A stretch of DNA of 64,000 bases from contig CALDLA010000122.1 of the NCBI GenBank assembly GCA_937898415.1, positions 1 through 64,000 on the forward strand, written 5' to 3'. Below, piece after piece: positions 24,464 to 33,531 of the stretch; within the stretch, counting starts at the first letter, position 1, and every line of letters starts with the position of its first letter. The notes under the pieces are model-generated. The model searched no databases, was not told where the DNA came from, and saw only the letters and a program-made list of their open reading frames with translations. Source of the stretch: an uncultured Prevotellaceae bacterium (lineage in GTDB: Bacteria > Bacteroidota > Bacteroidia > Bacteroidales > Bacteroidaceae). Position numbers and translations under genes: made by a program.

Positions 24464-24470
24464 TCTTCAG

Positions 24471-24476
24471 TCCTCC
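24471..24476 (-). promoter_or_regulatory. Strong Shine-Dalgarno of the second small peptide gene
   Basis: GGAGGA on the minus strand, 7 nt before the ATG at 24463, identical in spacing to the copy at 17986-17991. Confidence 0.8.
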
Positions 24477-24478
24477 TT

Positions 24479-27400
24479 TTACTTAATGATTGTCTTCTTA
24501 CCTTTATATATATACACACCCTTTGCCGTCGGCCGCCCGCTGAGCTTCCGACCGTCCACGGTGAACCACGTATCAGTCAACTCTTCACTCTTCACTCTTT
24601 CACTATTCACTAGCGTAGCGCCACCGTCATCCAGGTTCATGCTGATGCTGCGCACGGCGTCGGGATCCTTCAGCCGGAAGTAGGCGCGGAAGGCTCTCAT
24701 CTGGGCGGGCAGTTGATCGGCAAAGACCAGACCATAGCTTTGGAAGAGTACCATTACCGACTTCGGGTCGCCCTCGACGGTGGTCATACTCAGCGTGGGG
24801 ATAAGGTCTACAGCGTCGGTCACCGTGGGCACGATATCCTTGCTGACGGTGACATTCTCAAAGAGGTGATTCGTGAGTTCTACTTTGGCCGTCACTCTCA
24901 CCAAGTAAGGTTTACCTGGTTCTATCCGGTCAGCATCGGCGAAGGTCAGTTTCAGCGTGCCGCCGGTCAGCGTCGAACTGATGAGCTGCCTCACCTTGAC
25001 GCCCTGGCCGAAGGTACCCTCCAGGTCGGTGATGGCGAAGGGAGCGGCGAACGAGTTCCAACCGTTCTTATAAAGAGTGCGATTCAGGGCGACAGTGGAT
25101 TTCTGGCCGTCAGCAGCACTGAGCTGCGAGCTGCAGTCTTTATTGTCGTATAGGTACAGACAGGGATAATCCACTATTTCCACATGTTTGGCAACCTTAT
25201 CGTTGACATCCAGGACGGTCTGATAGTCACTGATATAGTCACTGATCGTTCCTATTCTGCCGAACGTAGGACTCTTGATGCCGTGGGTGTCGGGAATGGT
25301 GAATTTCTTTCCGCAACGTATAGCTGAGTTGTTTGCACTTACTGTCCACGTGCCCGAAGCCATCGTAAGGTTGTCGTTAGCCCAAATGGCGCAGTTTCCG
25401 CTGGCCGTTGCCGTCAGGTCGCCGGCGATGGTGACGTTCGTTGCCCTGATACATGCTCCCCCACTCAGTTCGTGCTTCGTTCCGTTCAGTACGACGGACG
25501 TGGCGGCTGAAATAGAGGTACCACTGACGGACGACATCTTCGTATTACCGTTGACGATGACGGAACCGGCATCAATATTGACGTTTGTAGCCGTCAGGTT
25601 GCCGTTGACAATGAAATCAGCACAGCTGTAAACGGGATCGAATTCCGTCTTGAAGGTGATATCGCCATTGACGGTCAGGTTGTTGCCGCGCATGTCAATA
25701 CCATACTGGCTCTCCAGCGTCAGTCCGTCTTCAGGGGCATTGATGACGAGGTCGACACCCTGGGCAATGATGATATAGGTGTGGTCGGGGGCGGTGAGCT
25801 TGTTGCTGGTGAGGGTCAGAATGCCTACGCCGTCGCCCGGTTCATACTTGACGGAGCCGTCGCCCAACACGTCGTCCTTGTTCATGTCGGTGACCTGTGT
25901 CCCGGCAATCTTGATGGTGTACTGCTCACCTTCATAGACAATCCAGTCAAACTCACTGGATGCTTTCTGGTAATAGACCGTCCACCCCTTGCTCCTGACG
26001 ATTCTCAGTTGGTTGAGGGTCAGGTCATTGCCGTCAGAGTCTTTCTCGGCAAGGAAATATAGTCGTCCACCACCATCGGCACGAAGGGACGATGCGAAGG
26101 CGTCCATCCCGAGGCCCTTTATCTGGTTGAACGTGCAATCAATACTGTTCAGCCGAGGGTTCTGCGACACGTCGAGCGTAGTCAACTGGTTATACGAGCA
26201 TTCCAGGGAGGTCAGGTTGGCACACGCTGACAGGCGGAGCGTGGTCAGCTGGTTGTGAGTACAGTTCAACGACTGCAGTTTGGTATTGCCCGACAGGTTG
26301 AGCGTCGTCAGCTGATTACCGCTGCAATAGAGTCGTTTCAGTTCTCTGAAGTGCTCTACGCCCTTCAAGTCCTTGATTTCGTAGCCGCTGGCATACAAAA
26401 TCTCTATCGAGGAAATTTCATCGTAGTTCAGATAGTCGTCGCCGTTGTTCTCCTGCAGGTCGTGGACAAGCTGGCGGAAGTTGGCATCGGGGAAGTTCGT
26501 CGCGTCGATGGCCAGTCCCGGGTTGTCGTCGGGCAGGTCGCCCACAAAGGTCACATTATACTGCGAATATGTCGACTCGTAAGTCCGCTGGTAGCCGGCC
26601 TTCACGTGGCATCGCGTCCCCTTGTTGGGCTTTAATTCAGACGAGGTCATCCACCATTCAAGGTCGGTGGGAAGCGGATAGAGGTAGAGGTCGTCCACCG
26701 CCGAACAACCTCCAAACGCCATCACATCGATGTAGGAAACAGTGGAAGGGATGGTGACGGTCTTCAGACCAGTACAACCAATGAACGCATCAGCATTGAT
26801 GGTGGTGACACCCTCGGGCAGGGTGACGGTCTCCAGGTTGACACACTCGTCGAACGCCCGCTTTCCGATGACGGTGACGCCCTCGCCGATGACGACGGAC
26901 TTCACTTTGGAAGCATACTTATACCACGGGGAGCGGCGGTAGTCCTGATAGTCGTCCATGCGGCCCTCGCCGCCCTCCATATTGGTGATGGTCAGCGTAC
27001 CGTCGTCGTCGAGCGTCACCCAGCAGTCGCCGCTCTGCCAGGAATCGTCCTTATAGTCGAGGTCGCCTAAGAACGTGATGTTCACGCCGGCGAACTTGGC
27101 CTTATAGGTAGCCAGGTCGGCTCCCCGCACGTGGCACGCCGAAGTCTTGAGATTGTCGGCACTAAACCACGTGAAGTCGTTGCTGCCGTTGTCAATCCAC
27201 GTCAACTTGGCGGGGTCGGCATAGCAATAGACGTTGAGCAACGAGGGATGACAAAGGTAAAAGGCATCGGGGCCAATGTTGGTCACCGTCGAGGGAATGA
27301 CGATGCTGCCCAGACTCCTACAGCCTACAAACGACTCCTTGCCGATGCTGGTCAGCCCCTCGGCCAGGATGACAATCGTTGCATTTTCAAAGTCCCTGAA

Positions 27401-27688
27401 GCAGTCGGTACCGATACTGGTCACACCCTCTTCGATGACGATGACGGATACCTTCTTACGGGCTGCGTACCATCCCGGCTCGTTACCATCCTGGACGTCG
27501 TAGTCGGCCATCCGTCCGTTGCCGTTGGCCTTCGTCACATTAAGTGAACCGCCATGGACGGTCACCGTACACTCACCACTGGTCCACGTGTCTTGTGCGT
27601 CAGCAGTTGTGAACGCACCCAGCAGCAGTGCAAGCACCAATATGGCCACTCTGCTCCACATCATTGATTTCAGTTTTCTAAGTTTCAT
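24479..27688 (-). CDS. BspA-like / internalin-like leucine-rich repeat surface protein
   Basis: 1069 residues. Signal peptide 1-31 (VAILVLALLLGAFTTADA). Two BspA-type LRR_5 blocks come first (ITFLGDL and VTFVGDLP mark their ends). Next is a canonical LRR block with 21-residue repeats (LTTLNLSGNTKLQSLNCTHNQ and similar, about 430-520), then a Cthe_2159-like beta region almost parallel to that of LRR protein 1 (DMNKDDVLGDGSVKYEPGDG against EVNKDDVLGNGTVTYEPGEG), a C-terminal beta domain (NGWNSFAAPFAI) and the tail WFTVDGRKLSGRPTAKGVYI. The shared modules show common ancestry with the 2080-residue neighbour. Probably surface exposed and adhesive. Confidence 0.85.
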   Translation of the reverse strand: MKLRKLKSMMWSRVAILVLALLLGAFTTADAQDTWTSGECTVTVHGGSLNVTKANGNGRMADYDVQDGNEPGWYAARKKVSVIVIEEGVTSIGTDCFRDFENATIVILAEGLTSIGKESFVGCRSLGSIVIPSTVTNIGPDAFYLCHPSLLNVYCYADPAKLTWIDNGSNDFTWFSADNLKTSACHVRGADLATYKAKFAGVNITFLGDLDYKDDSWQSGDCWVTLDDDGTLTITNMEGGEGRMDDYQDYRRSPWYKYASKVKSVVIGEGVTVIGKRAFDECVNLETVTLPEGVTTINADAFIGCTGLKTVTIPSTVSYIDVMAFGGCSAVDDLYLYPLPTDLEWWMTSSELKPNKGTRCHVKAGYQRTYESTYSQYNVTFVGDLPDDNPGLAIDATNFPDANFRQLVHDLQENNGDDYLNYDEISSIEILYASGYEIKDLKGVEHFRELKRLYCSGNQLTTLNLSGNTKLQSLNCTHNQLTTLRLSACANLTSLECSYNQLTTLDVSQNPRLNSIDCTFNQIKGLGMDAFASSLRADGGGRLYFLAEKDSDGNDLTLNQLRIVRSKGWTVYYQKASSEFDWIVYEGEQYTIKIAGTQVTDMNKDDVLGDGSVKYEPGDGVGILTLTSNKLTAPDHTYIIIAQGVDLVINAPEDGLTLESQYGIDMRGNNLTVNGDITFKTEFDPVYSCADFIVNGNLTATNVNIDAGSVIVNGNTKMSSVSGTSISAATSVVLNGTKHELSGGACIRATNVTIAGDLTATASGNCAIWANDNLTMASGTWTVSANNSAIRCGKKFTIPDTHGIKSPTFGRIGTISDYISDYQTVLDVNDKVAKHVEIVDYPCLYLYDNKDCSSQLSAADGQKSTVALNRTLYKNGWNSFAAPFAITDLEGTFGQGVKVRQLISSTLTGGTLKLTFADADRIEPGKPYLVRVTAKVELTNHLFENVTVSKDIVPTVTDAVDLIPTLSMTTVEGDPKSVMVLFQSYGLVFADQLPAQMRAFRAYFRLKDPDAVRSISMNLDDGGATLVNSERVKSEELTDTWFTVDGRKLSGRPTAKGVYIYKGKKTIIK
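24580..24612 (-). repeat. 7/8-bp repeats before the C-terminal tail of LRR protein 2
   Basis: Coding-strand steps GTGAATA, GTGAAAGA, GTGAAGA, GTGAAGA encode VNSERVKSEE immediately before the WFTVDGRKL tail. GTGAAGA is also the unit of the intergenic array at 48308. Confidence 0.75.
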
Positions 27689-27722
27689 TTGGGTTAATGT
27701 TTATAATTGTTGATTTCAGCTG

Positions 27723-27754
27723 CAAAAATAGACAAAAAAAACAGAACAACCAAA
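27723..27754 (-). promoter_or_regulatory. Promoter of the LRR cassette block
   Basis: Minus-strand TTTG (27754-27751), 20 bp, TATTTTTG (27730-27723). It lies about 35 nt before the ATG of LRR protein 2 and could serve both cassettes. Confidence 0.7.
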
Positions 27755-27847
27755 TAAAACGGGGAAAAACTTTCACCTATCTTATACGCGAGTACTTCTT
27801 ACATACACAAACATAAAAAGTTTACTTTTTACTTACACTAACTAGCT

Positions 27848-27950
27848 AAATTCACTGAAATTACTAAGTAAATTCACTGAAATTACAATGTAAATTCACT
27901 GAAATTACAATGCAAATTCACTGAATTTGGTTTGTAAATTCACTGAATTT
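27848..27950. repeat. 22-bp-period array of AAATTCACTGAATTT palindromes
   Basis: Five units start at 27848, 27870, 27892, 27914 and 27936, exactly 22 bp apart. Units 1-3 have core AAATTCACTGAAATT; units 4-5 have AAATTCACTGAATTT, a palindrome apart from its central base. Spacers within each subgroup are alike (ACAATG(T/C), GGT(T/A)(T/A)(G/A)T). The array lies between the divergent LRR cassette promoter and the ricT promoter, 66 bp upstream of the ricT -33 element. Confidence 0.92.
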
Positions 27951-28016
27951 GGTATATCATATACGAACAAAAACATAATATGTTGAAGGGGCGATGGAAA
28001 AAAGCAATCGCGGTGT

Positions 28017-28047
28017 TTGGCGGTATCTGAACTTTTTTGTAACTTTG
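28017..28047 (+). promoter_or_regulatory. Promoter of ricT-gldH
   Basis: TTTG at 28017-28020, 19 bp, TAACTTTG at 28040-28047: an excellent match to the Bacteroidota consensus, 30 nt before the ATG. Confidence 0.85.
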
Positions 28048-28077
28048 CAGCCAATATACCGAAAACTGAAGCAAACG

Positions 28078-29268
28078 ATGGAAAAAGAATACATGATACG
28101 TACGGGCTGCGACCGCGGACTCTGCCATGAGGCCATCGGCCGACAGGACCGACAGCTGAACACCTACGACTGGCTGGCCGACGTGCCGGGGAACCAGGAT
28201 TCGACGGACTTGGTGGAGGTGCAGTTCAAGCATACCCGCAAGGGCTATTACCACAACGTGAACAAACTGCCGCTGAAGAAGGGCGACATCGTGGCCGTCG
28301 AGGCGAACCCAGGTCACGACATCGGCGTAGTTACCCTGACGGGCCGTCTGGTGAAACTGCAGATCAAGAAGGCCAACCTGAAGTCGGCTGACGACATCAA
28401 GCGTGTCTATCGCCTGGCCCGTCAGATGGATATGGACAAATTCCGCGAGGCCAAGGCCCGTGAGCACGAGACGATGATCGAGAGCCGCCAGATAGCCAAG
28501 GGCTTGGGACTGGACATGAAGATAGGTGACGTGGAGTATCAGGGCGACGGTCAGAAGGCCATCTTCTACTACATCGCCGACGAGCGCGTAGACTTCCGCC
28601 AGCTCATCAAGGATCTGGCAGCAGCCTTCCACGTGCGTATCGAGATGAAGCAGATAGGTGCCCGACAGGAGGCCGGCCGCATCGGCGGTACGGGTCCCTG
28701 TGGCCGTGAGCTGTGCTGCGCCACGTGGATGAAGAATTTTGTGTCGGTGTCGACCAATGCCGCCCGTTTCCAGGACATCTCATTGAACCCGCAGAAGCTG
28801 GCCGGCATGTGTGCCAAGCTGAAGTGCTGCCTGAACTATGAGGTGGACGACTACATCGAGGCCGGACGACGGTTGCCGGGCCGCGAAGTGGTGCTGCAGA
28901 CGCTGGACTCCGACTACTACTTCTTCAAGGCCGACATCCTGGCCGGACTAATCACCTACTCCACCGACAAGCGCATCGCCGCCAACTGTGAGACCATCAC
29001 TGCCGAAAGGGCCCGCGAGATTGTCGAGTTGAACCGTCAGGGTGAGAAGCCTGAGACACTGACGGAGGGTGGAAAGTCGGCACCCGAGAAGACGTCGATA
29101 GACCTGGCCGGGGGCGACATCAGCCGATTTGACAAGGCCAAGAAGAAAAAGAAGAAAAAGAAGCCGCAGCCTGCCGCCAACGCCAAGGACGCCAAGGACG
29201 AGCAGCCGAAGAAGAAGGGCGAACAGACGAAGAAAAGTGAGAAGCCGAAAAAGGATGAGAAGAAGTAG
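28078..29268 (+). CDS. ricT: PSP1-domain protein RicT
   Basis: 396 residues from the ATG at 28078; the frame opens earlier but the promoter lies between. The PSP1 core includes KKGDIVAVEA, GHDIGVVTLTG and the cysteine-bearing GPCGRELCCATWM and LAGMCAKLKCCLNYE, which bind iron-sulfur clusters in the RicAFT complex of Bacillus (RNA processing control). The C-terminal 45 residues are a lysine-rich, disordered tail. The downstream gldH start overlaps the end by 14 bp. In other Bacteroidales, as I recall, ricT directly follows holB; here the LRR block separates them. Confidence 0.92.
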   Translation: MEKEYMIRTGCDRGLCHEAIGRQDRQLNTYDWLADVPGNQDSTDLVEVQFKHTRKGYYHNVNKLPLKKGDIVAVEANPGHDIGVVTLTGRLVKLQIKKANLKSADDIKRVYRLARQMDMDKFREAKAREHETMIESRQIAKGLGLDMKIGDVEYQGDGQKAIFYYIADERVDFRQLIKDLAAAFHVRIEMKQIGARQEAGRIGGTGPCGRELCCATWMKNFVSVSTNAARFQDISLNPQKLAGMCAKLKCCLNYEVDDYIEAGRRLPGREVVLQTLDSDYYFFKADILAGLITYSTDKRIAANCETITAERAREIVELNRQGEKPETLTEGGKSAPEKTSIDLAGGDISRFDKAKKKKKKKKPQPAANAKDAKDEQPKKKGEQTKKSEKPKKDEKK

Positions 29269-29725
29269 GCTACTGACATACCTGACACTGCTTACGGTTG
29301 CACTGGTGACGGCCAGCTGCAACCGTAACGTCATTTACCACCACTTCGAGCCGACGGCCATCGAGGGTTGGGACCGGACGGACACGCTCACGTTCAGCGT
29401 CGCCACCGCCAAGGAGCGGGCCGTCGTTCAGCGCGACATCGAGTTGCGCATCACTGACGGCTATCCCTACCGCCAGCTCAGCCTCATCGTGGAACAGACC
29501 ACGCTGCCGACAGGACAGCGCCACACGGACACCGTCAACTGCCAGCTCGTCAGTGCCGAGGGGAAAATCCACGGGCAGGGGCTGACCCTCTATCAATACC
29601 GTTTCCACTTGCCCGACATCAGCCTGAACGAAGGCGACTCCCTTTGCTTCCGCATCCATCACAACATGCGGAGGGAGGAAATGCCGGGCATCTCGGACGT
29701 AGGATTGAGACTCACGATGTACTAA
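29255..29725 (+). CDS. gldH: Gliding motility-associated lipoprotein GldH
   Basis: 156 residues from the ATG at 29255. Lipoprotein signal: basic start MRRSRLL, hydrophobic core, lipobox LVTASC (Cys at about residue 22). Conserved features are NVIYHHFEP, the DTLTF strand and the C-terminal NMRREEMPGISDVGLRL. GldH is widespread in Bacteroidota, also in non-gliding species, and is associated with gliding and type IX secretion. It is coupled to ricT by a 14-bp overlap and converges with rodA, overlapping its stop by 4 bp. Confidence 0.9.
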   Translation: MRRSRLLTYLTLLTVALVTASCNRNVIYHHFEPTAIEGWDRTDTLTFSVATAKERAVVQRDIELRITDGYPYRQLSLIVEQTTLPTGQRHTDTVNCQLVSAEGKIHGQGLTLYQYRFHLPDISLNEGDSLCFRIHHNMRREEMPGISDVGLRLTMY

Positions 29726-31191
29726 CTGCGCACCAGATTCCGTCTCGCATCAAGGGCGAGGAAGATGAAGAGGAGGAAGGTAAAGCCCCAGAGCGAGGAA
29801 CCGCCGTAGCTGAAGAACGGCAGAGGGATGCCGATGACCGGCGTCAGACCCAGCACCATGCCGACGTTGATGAAGACATGGAACAGGAAGATGCTGAGCA
29901 CACAGTAGCCATAGACCCGCCCGAAGCGGTAAGGCTGACGCTCAGCCAAGTGGATGAGCCGCAGGATGAGTGCCAGGAACAGCAGCAGGACGCTGGCCGA
30001 ACCCACGAAACCCTCTTCCTCGCCGACAGTACAGAAGATGAAGTCGGTGTCCTGTTCGGGCACGTACTTCAGCTTGGTCTGTGTACCGTTCAGGAATCCC
30101 TTTCCCTCCAATCCGCCCGAACCGATGGCAATCTCACTCTGATGGACATTATAACCAGCACCCTTCAGGTCCTCCTCCAGTCCGAGGAGCACGTTGATGC
30201 GGGTTCGCTGATGAGCCTGCAGTACATGGTTCAGGCCGTAGTCGGCCACGTTGAAGAAGATGATGGAGCCTAAGGCAAAGACAGCTATCCAGAAATAGTT
30301 GCGCAGACGTGTAGCCATTCCCTGCAACAGCAGATAGCCGATGAGTAAGGCCGACATCACCAGCTGTATCCAGACCACGTCGAAGGGGATGACATAGAGC
30401 GAGAAGAGCAGGGCCATCCCCGTCAGACCGATGGTGACCGCAAAGATGCGCAAGGCGTCGCGCCGATCCTTACAGTAGACCCAGACCATAGCCGCCGAGA
30501 ACAGCTGGATGAGCAGCAGGACGGTGAACTTGCCGACGGACGTCGGCGTCTCAGCCATCATCACGTCAGCATAACGGATGCCGACGACGAAGTAGACCAC
30601 CATGGCCACAGCCGTAAAGAGGATGCTGCCGGGCATGCCCTCACGATAGAACATGAGGAAGAAGGCGAAATAGACGAGTGCCGAACCCGTCTCGCGCTGC
30701 AGGACGATGAACATCATGGGTAAGAAGATGATGGCCAGCGTGGCGGCAAAGTGCTTCCACTGGTGGATGTCATAGCCATAGGTGCTCATAAACTTGGACA
30801 GGGCCAGTGCGGTGGCAAACTTGGCAAACTCCGCCGGTTGCAGCCGCAAGGGGCCGAGGACGAGCCACGAGCGGGAGCCCTTGATAGTATGGGGGTTGAA
30901 GATGGTGGCAAAGAGGAGTATCAGCAATAATATATATATAATGTACGCAAAAGTGTCGTAGTATCGGTCATCGAGCAGCAACAGAACAAAACCGAGGACG
31001 AGCGAGGTGCCTATCCACACAATCTGCATACCCGAACGGGTGGAAAGGGCAAAGATGTCGGTATCGCCATAGGTATAACTGGCTCCGCAGACGCTGAGCC
31101 AGCCGAAGGTGAGCAGGGCGATGTAGATGAGTATCGTCCAGTAGTCGAGTGAGCGCAGCACGCCGGGGTGCTTATCTTTCTGTTGTTCCAT
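29722..31191 (-). CDS. rodA: Rod shape-determining protein RodA (SEDS glycosyltransferase)
   Basis: 489 residues from the ATG at 31189-31191. SEDS polytopic protein with about ten helices. Family motifs are GSRSWLVLGPLRLQPAEFAK, GSGGLEGKGFLNGTQTKLKYVPEQDTDFIF (two contiguous blocks) and the C-terminal GIPLPFFSYGGSS. It polymerises peptidoglycan strands with PBP2 during cell elongation. It overlaps the PBP2 gene by 20 bp. The loop between about 250 and 380 is longer than in E. coli RodA (370 residues). Confidence 0.95.
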   Translation of the reverse strand: MEQQKDKHPGVLRSLDYWTILIYIALLTFGWLSVCGASYTYGDTDIFALSTRSGMQIVWIGTSLVLGFVLLLLDDRYYDTFAYIIYILLLILLFATIFNPHTIKGSRSWLVLGPLRLQPAEFAKFATALALSKFMSTYGYDIHQWKHFAATLAIIFLPMMFIVLQRETGSALVYFAFFLMFYREGMPGSILFTAVAMVVYFVVGIRYADVMMAETPTSVGKFTVLLLIQLFSAAMVWVYCKDRRDALRIFAVTIGLTGMALLFSLYVIPFDVVWIQLVMSALLIGYLLLQGMATRLRNYFWIAVFALGSIIFFNVADYGLNHVLQAHQRTRINVLLGLEEDLKGAGYNVHQSEIAIGSGGLEGKGFLNGTQTKLKYVPEQDTDFIFCTVGEEEGFVGSASVLLLFLALILRLIHLAERQPYRFGRVYGYCVLSIFLFHVFINVGMVLGLTPVIGIPLPFFSYGGSSLWGFTFLLFIFLALDARRNLVRS

Positions 31192-33022
31192 AGTTGATGA
31201 CCTTGTGCTGGATGGTCTCGGCCTTCTTCTCAGAGGCCGCCGACAGCTTTCCGTGAATATACTGTTCCATAATGAGACCGCCGATGGGCACACCATAGGT
31301 GGCACCCCAACCGCCGTTCTCGACATAGACGGCGACAGCAATCTTCGGATTGCTCATGGGGGCAAAGCCCATGAAGACGGAGTGGTCGTGACCACGGTTC
31401 TGGGCCGTACCGGTCTTGCCGCAGGCCTCGAAGTCATAGTGCGCCAGCTCATGACAGGTACCGCCGAGGGCCGATGCCCGCATGCCCTTCACCACATAGT
31501 CGTAGGAACTGCGGTTGGCCTTGGTGTAGCGCTTCCGGGTATAGAGCGTGTCGAGGGGTTCGCCCTGCACCTTACGGACGACGTGGGGCACATAGTAGTA
31601 GCCCCGGTTGGCGATGGTGGCGCCGAGGTTGGCTATCTGGAGGGGGGTGAGCAACACTTCACCCTGCCCGATGGAGATGGAGATGATGGTCAATCCGTTC
31701 CACGACCCCTTGTAGGCCTTGTCATAGAACTGGGCATTGGGAATCAGGCCGCGCTTCTCGCCAGGCAGGTCGACGCCCAGCTTGTAGCCGAAGCCCATGG
31801 AGACCATGTAGTCGCGCCAAGTATTCATGGCGTTCTGGACAGAGCCGTACTTAGAACGGGCACCTATCATATAATAGAGTCCCCAGCAGAAGAAGCCGTT
31901 GCACGACGTGCTGAGGGCGGGGACCAACGGCAGGGGGGCGGCATGGCCGTGACAGCCGACGTGCAGTCCCTTGTAGTTGAAACCGTGGGAACAGGGATAG
32001 GGTGTCGACGGCGTGATGATGCCCTCGCTGAGGAAAGTGAGTCCCTGCGACGTCTTGAAGGTGGAGCCCGGCGGGTAGAGGCCCATGATGGAACGGTTGT
32101 AGAGAGGTTTCCACACGTTGCGGCTCAGCTCCAGATGGCGCTTCGAACGCTGACGGCCCACCATCAGACGGGGGTCATAGGTGGGCGACGACACCATGCA
32201 GAGGATTTCGCCGGTGGTGGGGTCGATGGCCACGATAGAGCCTATCTTGTTCTGCATGAGCCGCTCGCCGAGGGCCTGCAGGTCGAGGTCGATGGCCAAG
32301 GTCAGGTTCTTTCCGGGCTTGGGCTGGCGGTCGAGGGCACCATTCTGATAGGAACCCTGAATGCGGCCATGGGCATCGCGGAGCAGTATCTTGACGCCCT
32401 TCTCGCCACGGAGCTGACGCTCGTAGCTGCGCTCGACGCCCATCTTGCCGATGTAGTCACCTGGCTGGTAGTAGTCGTCCTCCTCAATGTCGGACGGCGA
32501 CACCTCAGCCACGTCGCCCAGTACATGGGCAGCGTATGGATACTGATAGCGGCGGATACTGCGCCGCTGGACGTAGAAGCCGGGGAAGCGGTACATCTTC
32601 TCCTGGAAAACAGAAAAATCCTTGTCGGACAGTTGACTCATGAATAGCTGTTCGGTGAAGCGCGAGTAGCCGTGGTTGCGGACAGGGTCCTTGATGGCAG
32701 CCATGCGGCGGTCGAACTCCTCGCGGTCAATGTTCAGGGCCTTGCAGAACTCCAGCGTGTCGAGGCGGCCCTTGGTCTCGTTCATGACCACCATGATGTC
32801 GTACGAAGGCTGGTTGAACACCAGCAGTTTGCCGTTACGGTCGGAGATGACGCCCCGCGACGGGAAGTCAATCTTTTTGAGGAAGGCGTTGGAGTCGGCA
32901 CTCTTCTTGTAGTCGTCGCTGGAAATCTGGAGCGTGAACAGACGGATGATGTAGACGACTACAATCAAAGTAGCCACCCCGCCAATGACATAGCGACGAT
33001 TCTCAAGTCCGAATTCCTTCAT
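31172..33022 (-). CDS. mrdA: Penicillin-binding protein 2
   Basis: 616 residues. A single N-terminal membrane helix (YVIGGVATLIVVVYIIRLF), a pedestal domain with FPSRGVISDRNGKLL and GDVAEVSPSDIE, and a transpeptidase domain with all three active-site motifs: S-T-F-K in PGSTFKTSQG, the SxN motif in STSCNGFFCWG, and KTG in CGKTGTAQN. It cross-links peptidoglycan for elongation and partners RodA. Six bp separate it from mreD. Confidence 0.95.
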   Translation of the reverse strand: MKEFGLENRRYVIGGVATLIVVVYIIRLFTLQISSDDYKKSADSNAFLKKIDFPSRGVISDRNGKLLVFNQPSYDIMVVMNETKGRLDTLEFCKALNIDREEFDRRMAAIKDPVRNHGYSRFTEQLFMSQLSDKDFSVFQEKMYRFPGFYVQRRSIRRYQYPYAAHVLGDVAEVSPSDIEEDDYYQPGDYIGKMGVERSYERQLRGEKGVKILLRDAHGRIQGSYQNGALDRQPKPGKNLTLAIDLDLQALGERLMQNKIGSIVAIDPTTGEILCMVSSPTYDPRLMVGRQRSKRHLELSRNVWKPLYNRSIMGLYPPGSTFKTSQGLTFLSEGIITPSTPYPCSHGFNYKGLHVGCHGHAAPLPLVPALSTSCNGFFCWGLYYMIGARSKYGSVQNAMNTWRDYMVSMGFGYKLGVDLPGEKRGLIPNAQFYDKAYKGSWNGLTIISISIGQGEVLLTPLQIANLGATIANRGYYYVPHVVRKVQGEPLDTLYTRKRYTKANRSSYDYVVKGMRASALGGTCHELAHYDFEACGKTGTAQNRGHDHSVFMGFAPMSNPKIAVAVYVENGGWGATYGVPIGGLIMEQYIHGKLSAASEKKAETIQHKVINYGTTER

Positions 33023-33028
33023 CTTCTT

Positions 33029-33526
33029 CTACTTACGAATGCTCTCGACGGTCATCAGCAACAGGAGGGTCAGGACGGCAGTGCCGGCAAAGCTGTACAC
33101 CCATTGCATCACATTAAAGAAGCTGAACGACTCGATGGTGAAGAAGACCAGACAGTGGACCAGCACCAGCATGGACGACAGCGTCAGGAACTTGGTGAAG
33201 CCCAGCGTCGACATGGCCGACTTCAGGTTCTCGGGAGCCTCGCGGGGGATGAACAGCTCCAGCAAATAAGGCTGGAGGAAGCCCACCAAGGTCAGCGAGG
33301 CAGCGGCCATGCCGGGGGTATTGGTGAACATATCGACGCAGAGCCCCAAGGCAAAGCTCCACAGAAGGGTTGCCCAGCGGGGATAGTTGCGGGGCAGGAT
33401 GATGACGAAATAGACATAGAGCAGCACCGTGGCATAGCCGAACAGGTGGATATGGTTGAACACCAACGCCTGAACCAGCACCAACACCACGAACACAAGT
33501 GCCCTTCTCAACGTATCTATTGCCAT
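33029..33526 (-). CDS. mreD: Rod shape-determining protein MreD
   Basis: 165 residues, about five or six transmembrane helices (VFVVLVLVQALVFNHIHLFG, then YVYFVIILPRNYPRWATLLW, and so on). The DMFTNTPGM stretch after the third helix is typical of MreD. It is an inner-membrane member of the elongasome between MreC and PBP2 in the usual gene order. Confidence 0.9.
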   Translation of the reverse strand: MAIDTLRRALVFVVLVLVQALVFNHIHLFGYATVLLYVYFVIILPRNYPRWATLLWSFALGLCVDMFTNTPGMAAASLTLVGFLQPYLLELFIPREAPENLKSAMSTLGFTKFLTLSSMLVLVHCLVFFTIESFSFFNVMQWVYSFAGTAVLTLLLLMTVESIRK

Positions 33527-33531
33527 AGTGC

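Noticed and set aside
27848..27950. CRISPR array
   Set aside because: The period is only 22 bp, the so-called spacers are 7-10 bp and similar to each other, and no cas genes are present. The same applies to the arrays at 6003 and 63270.
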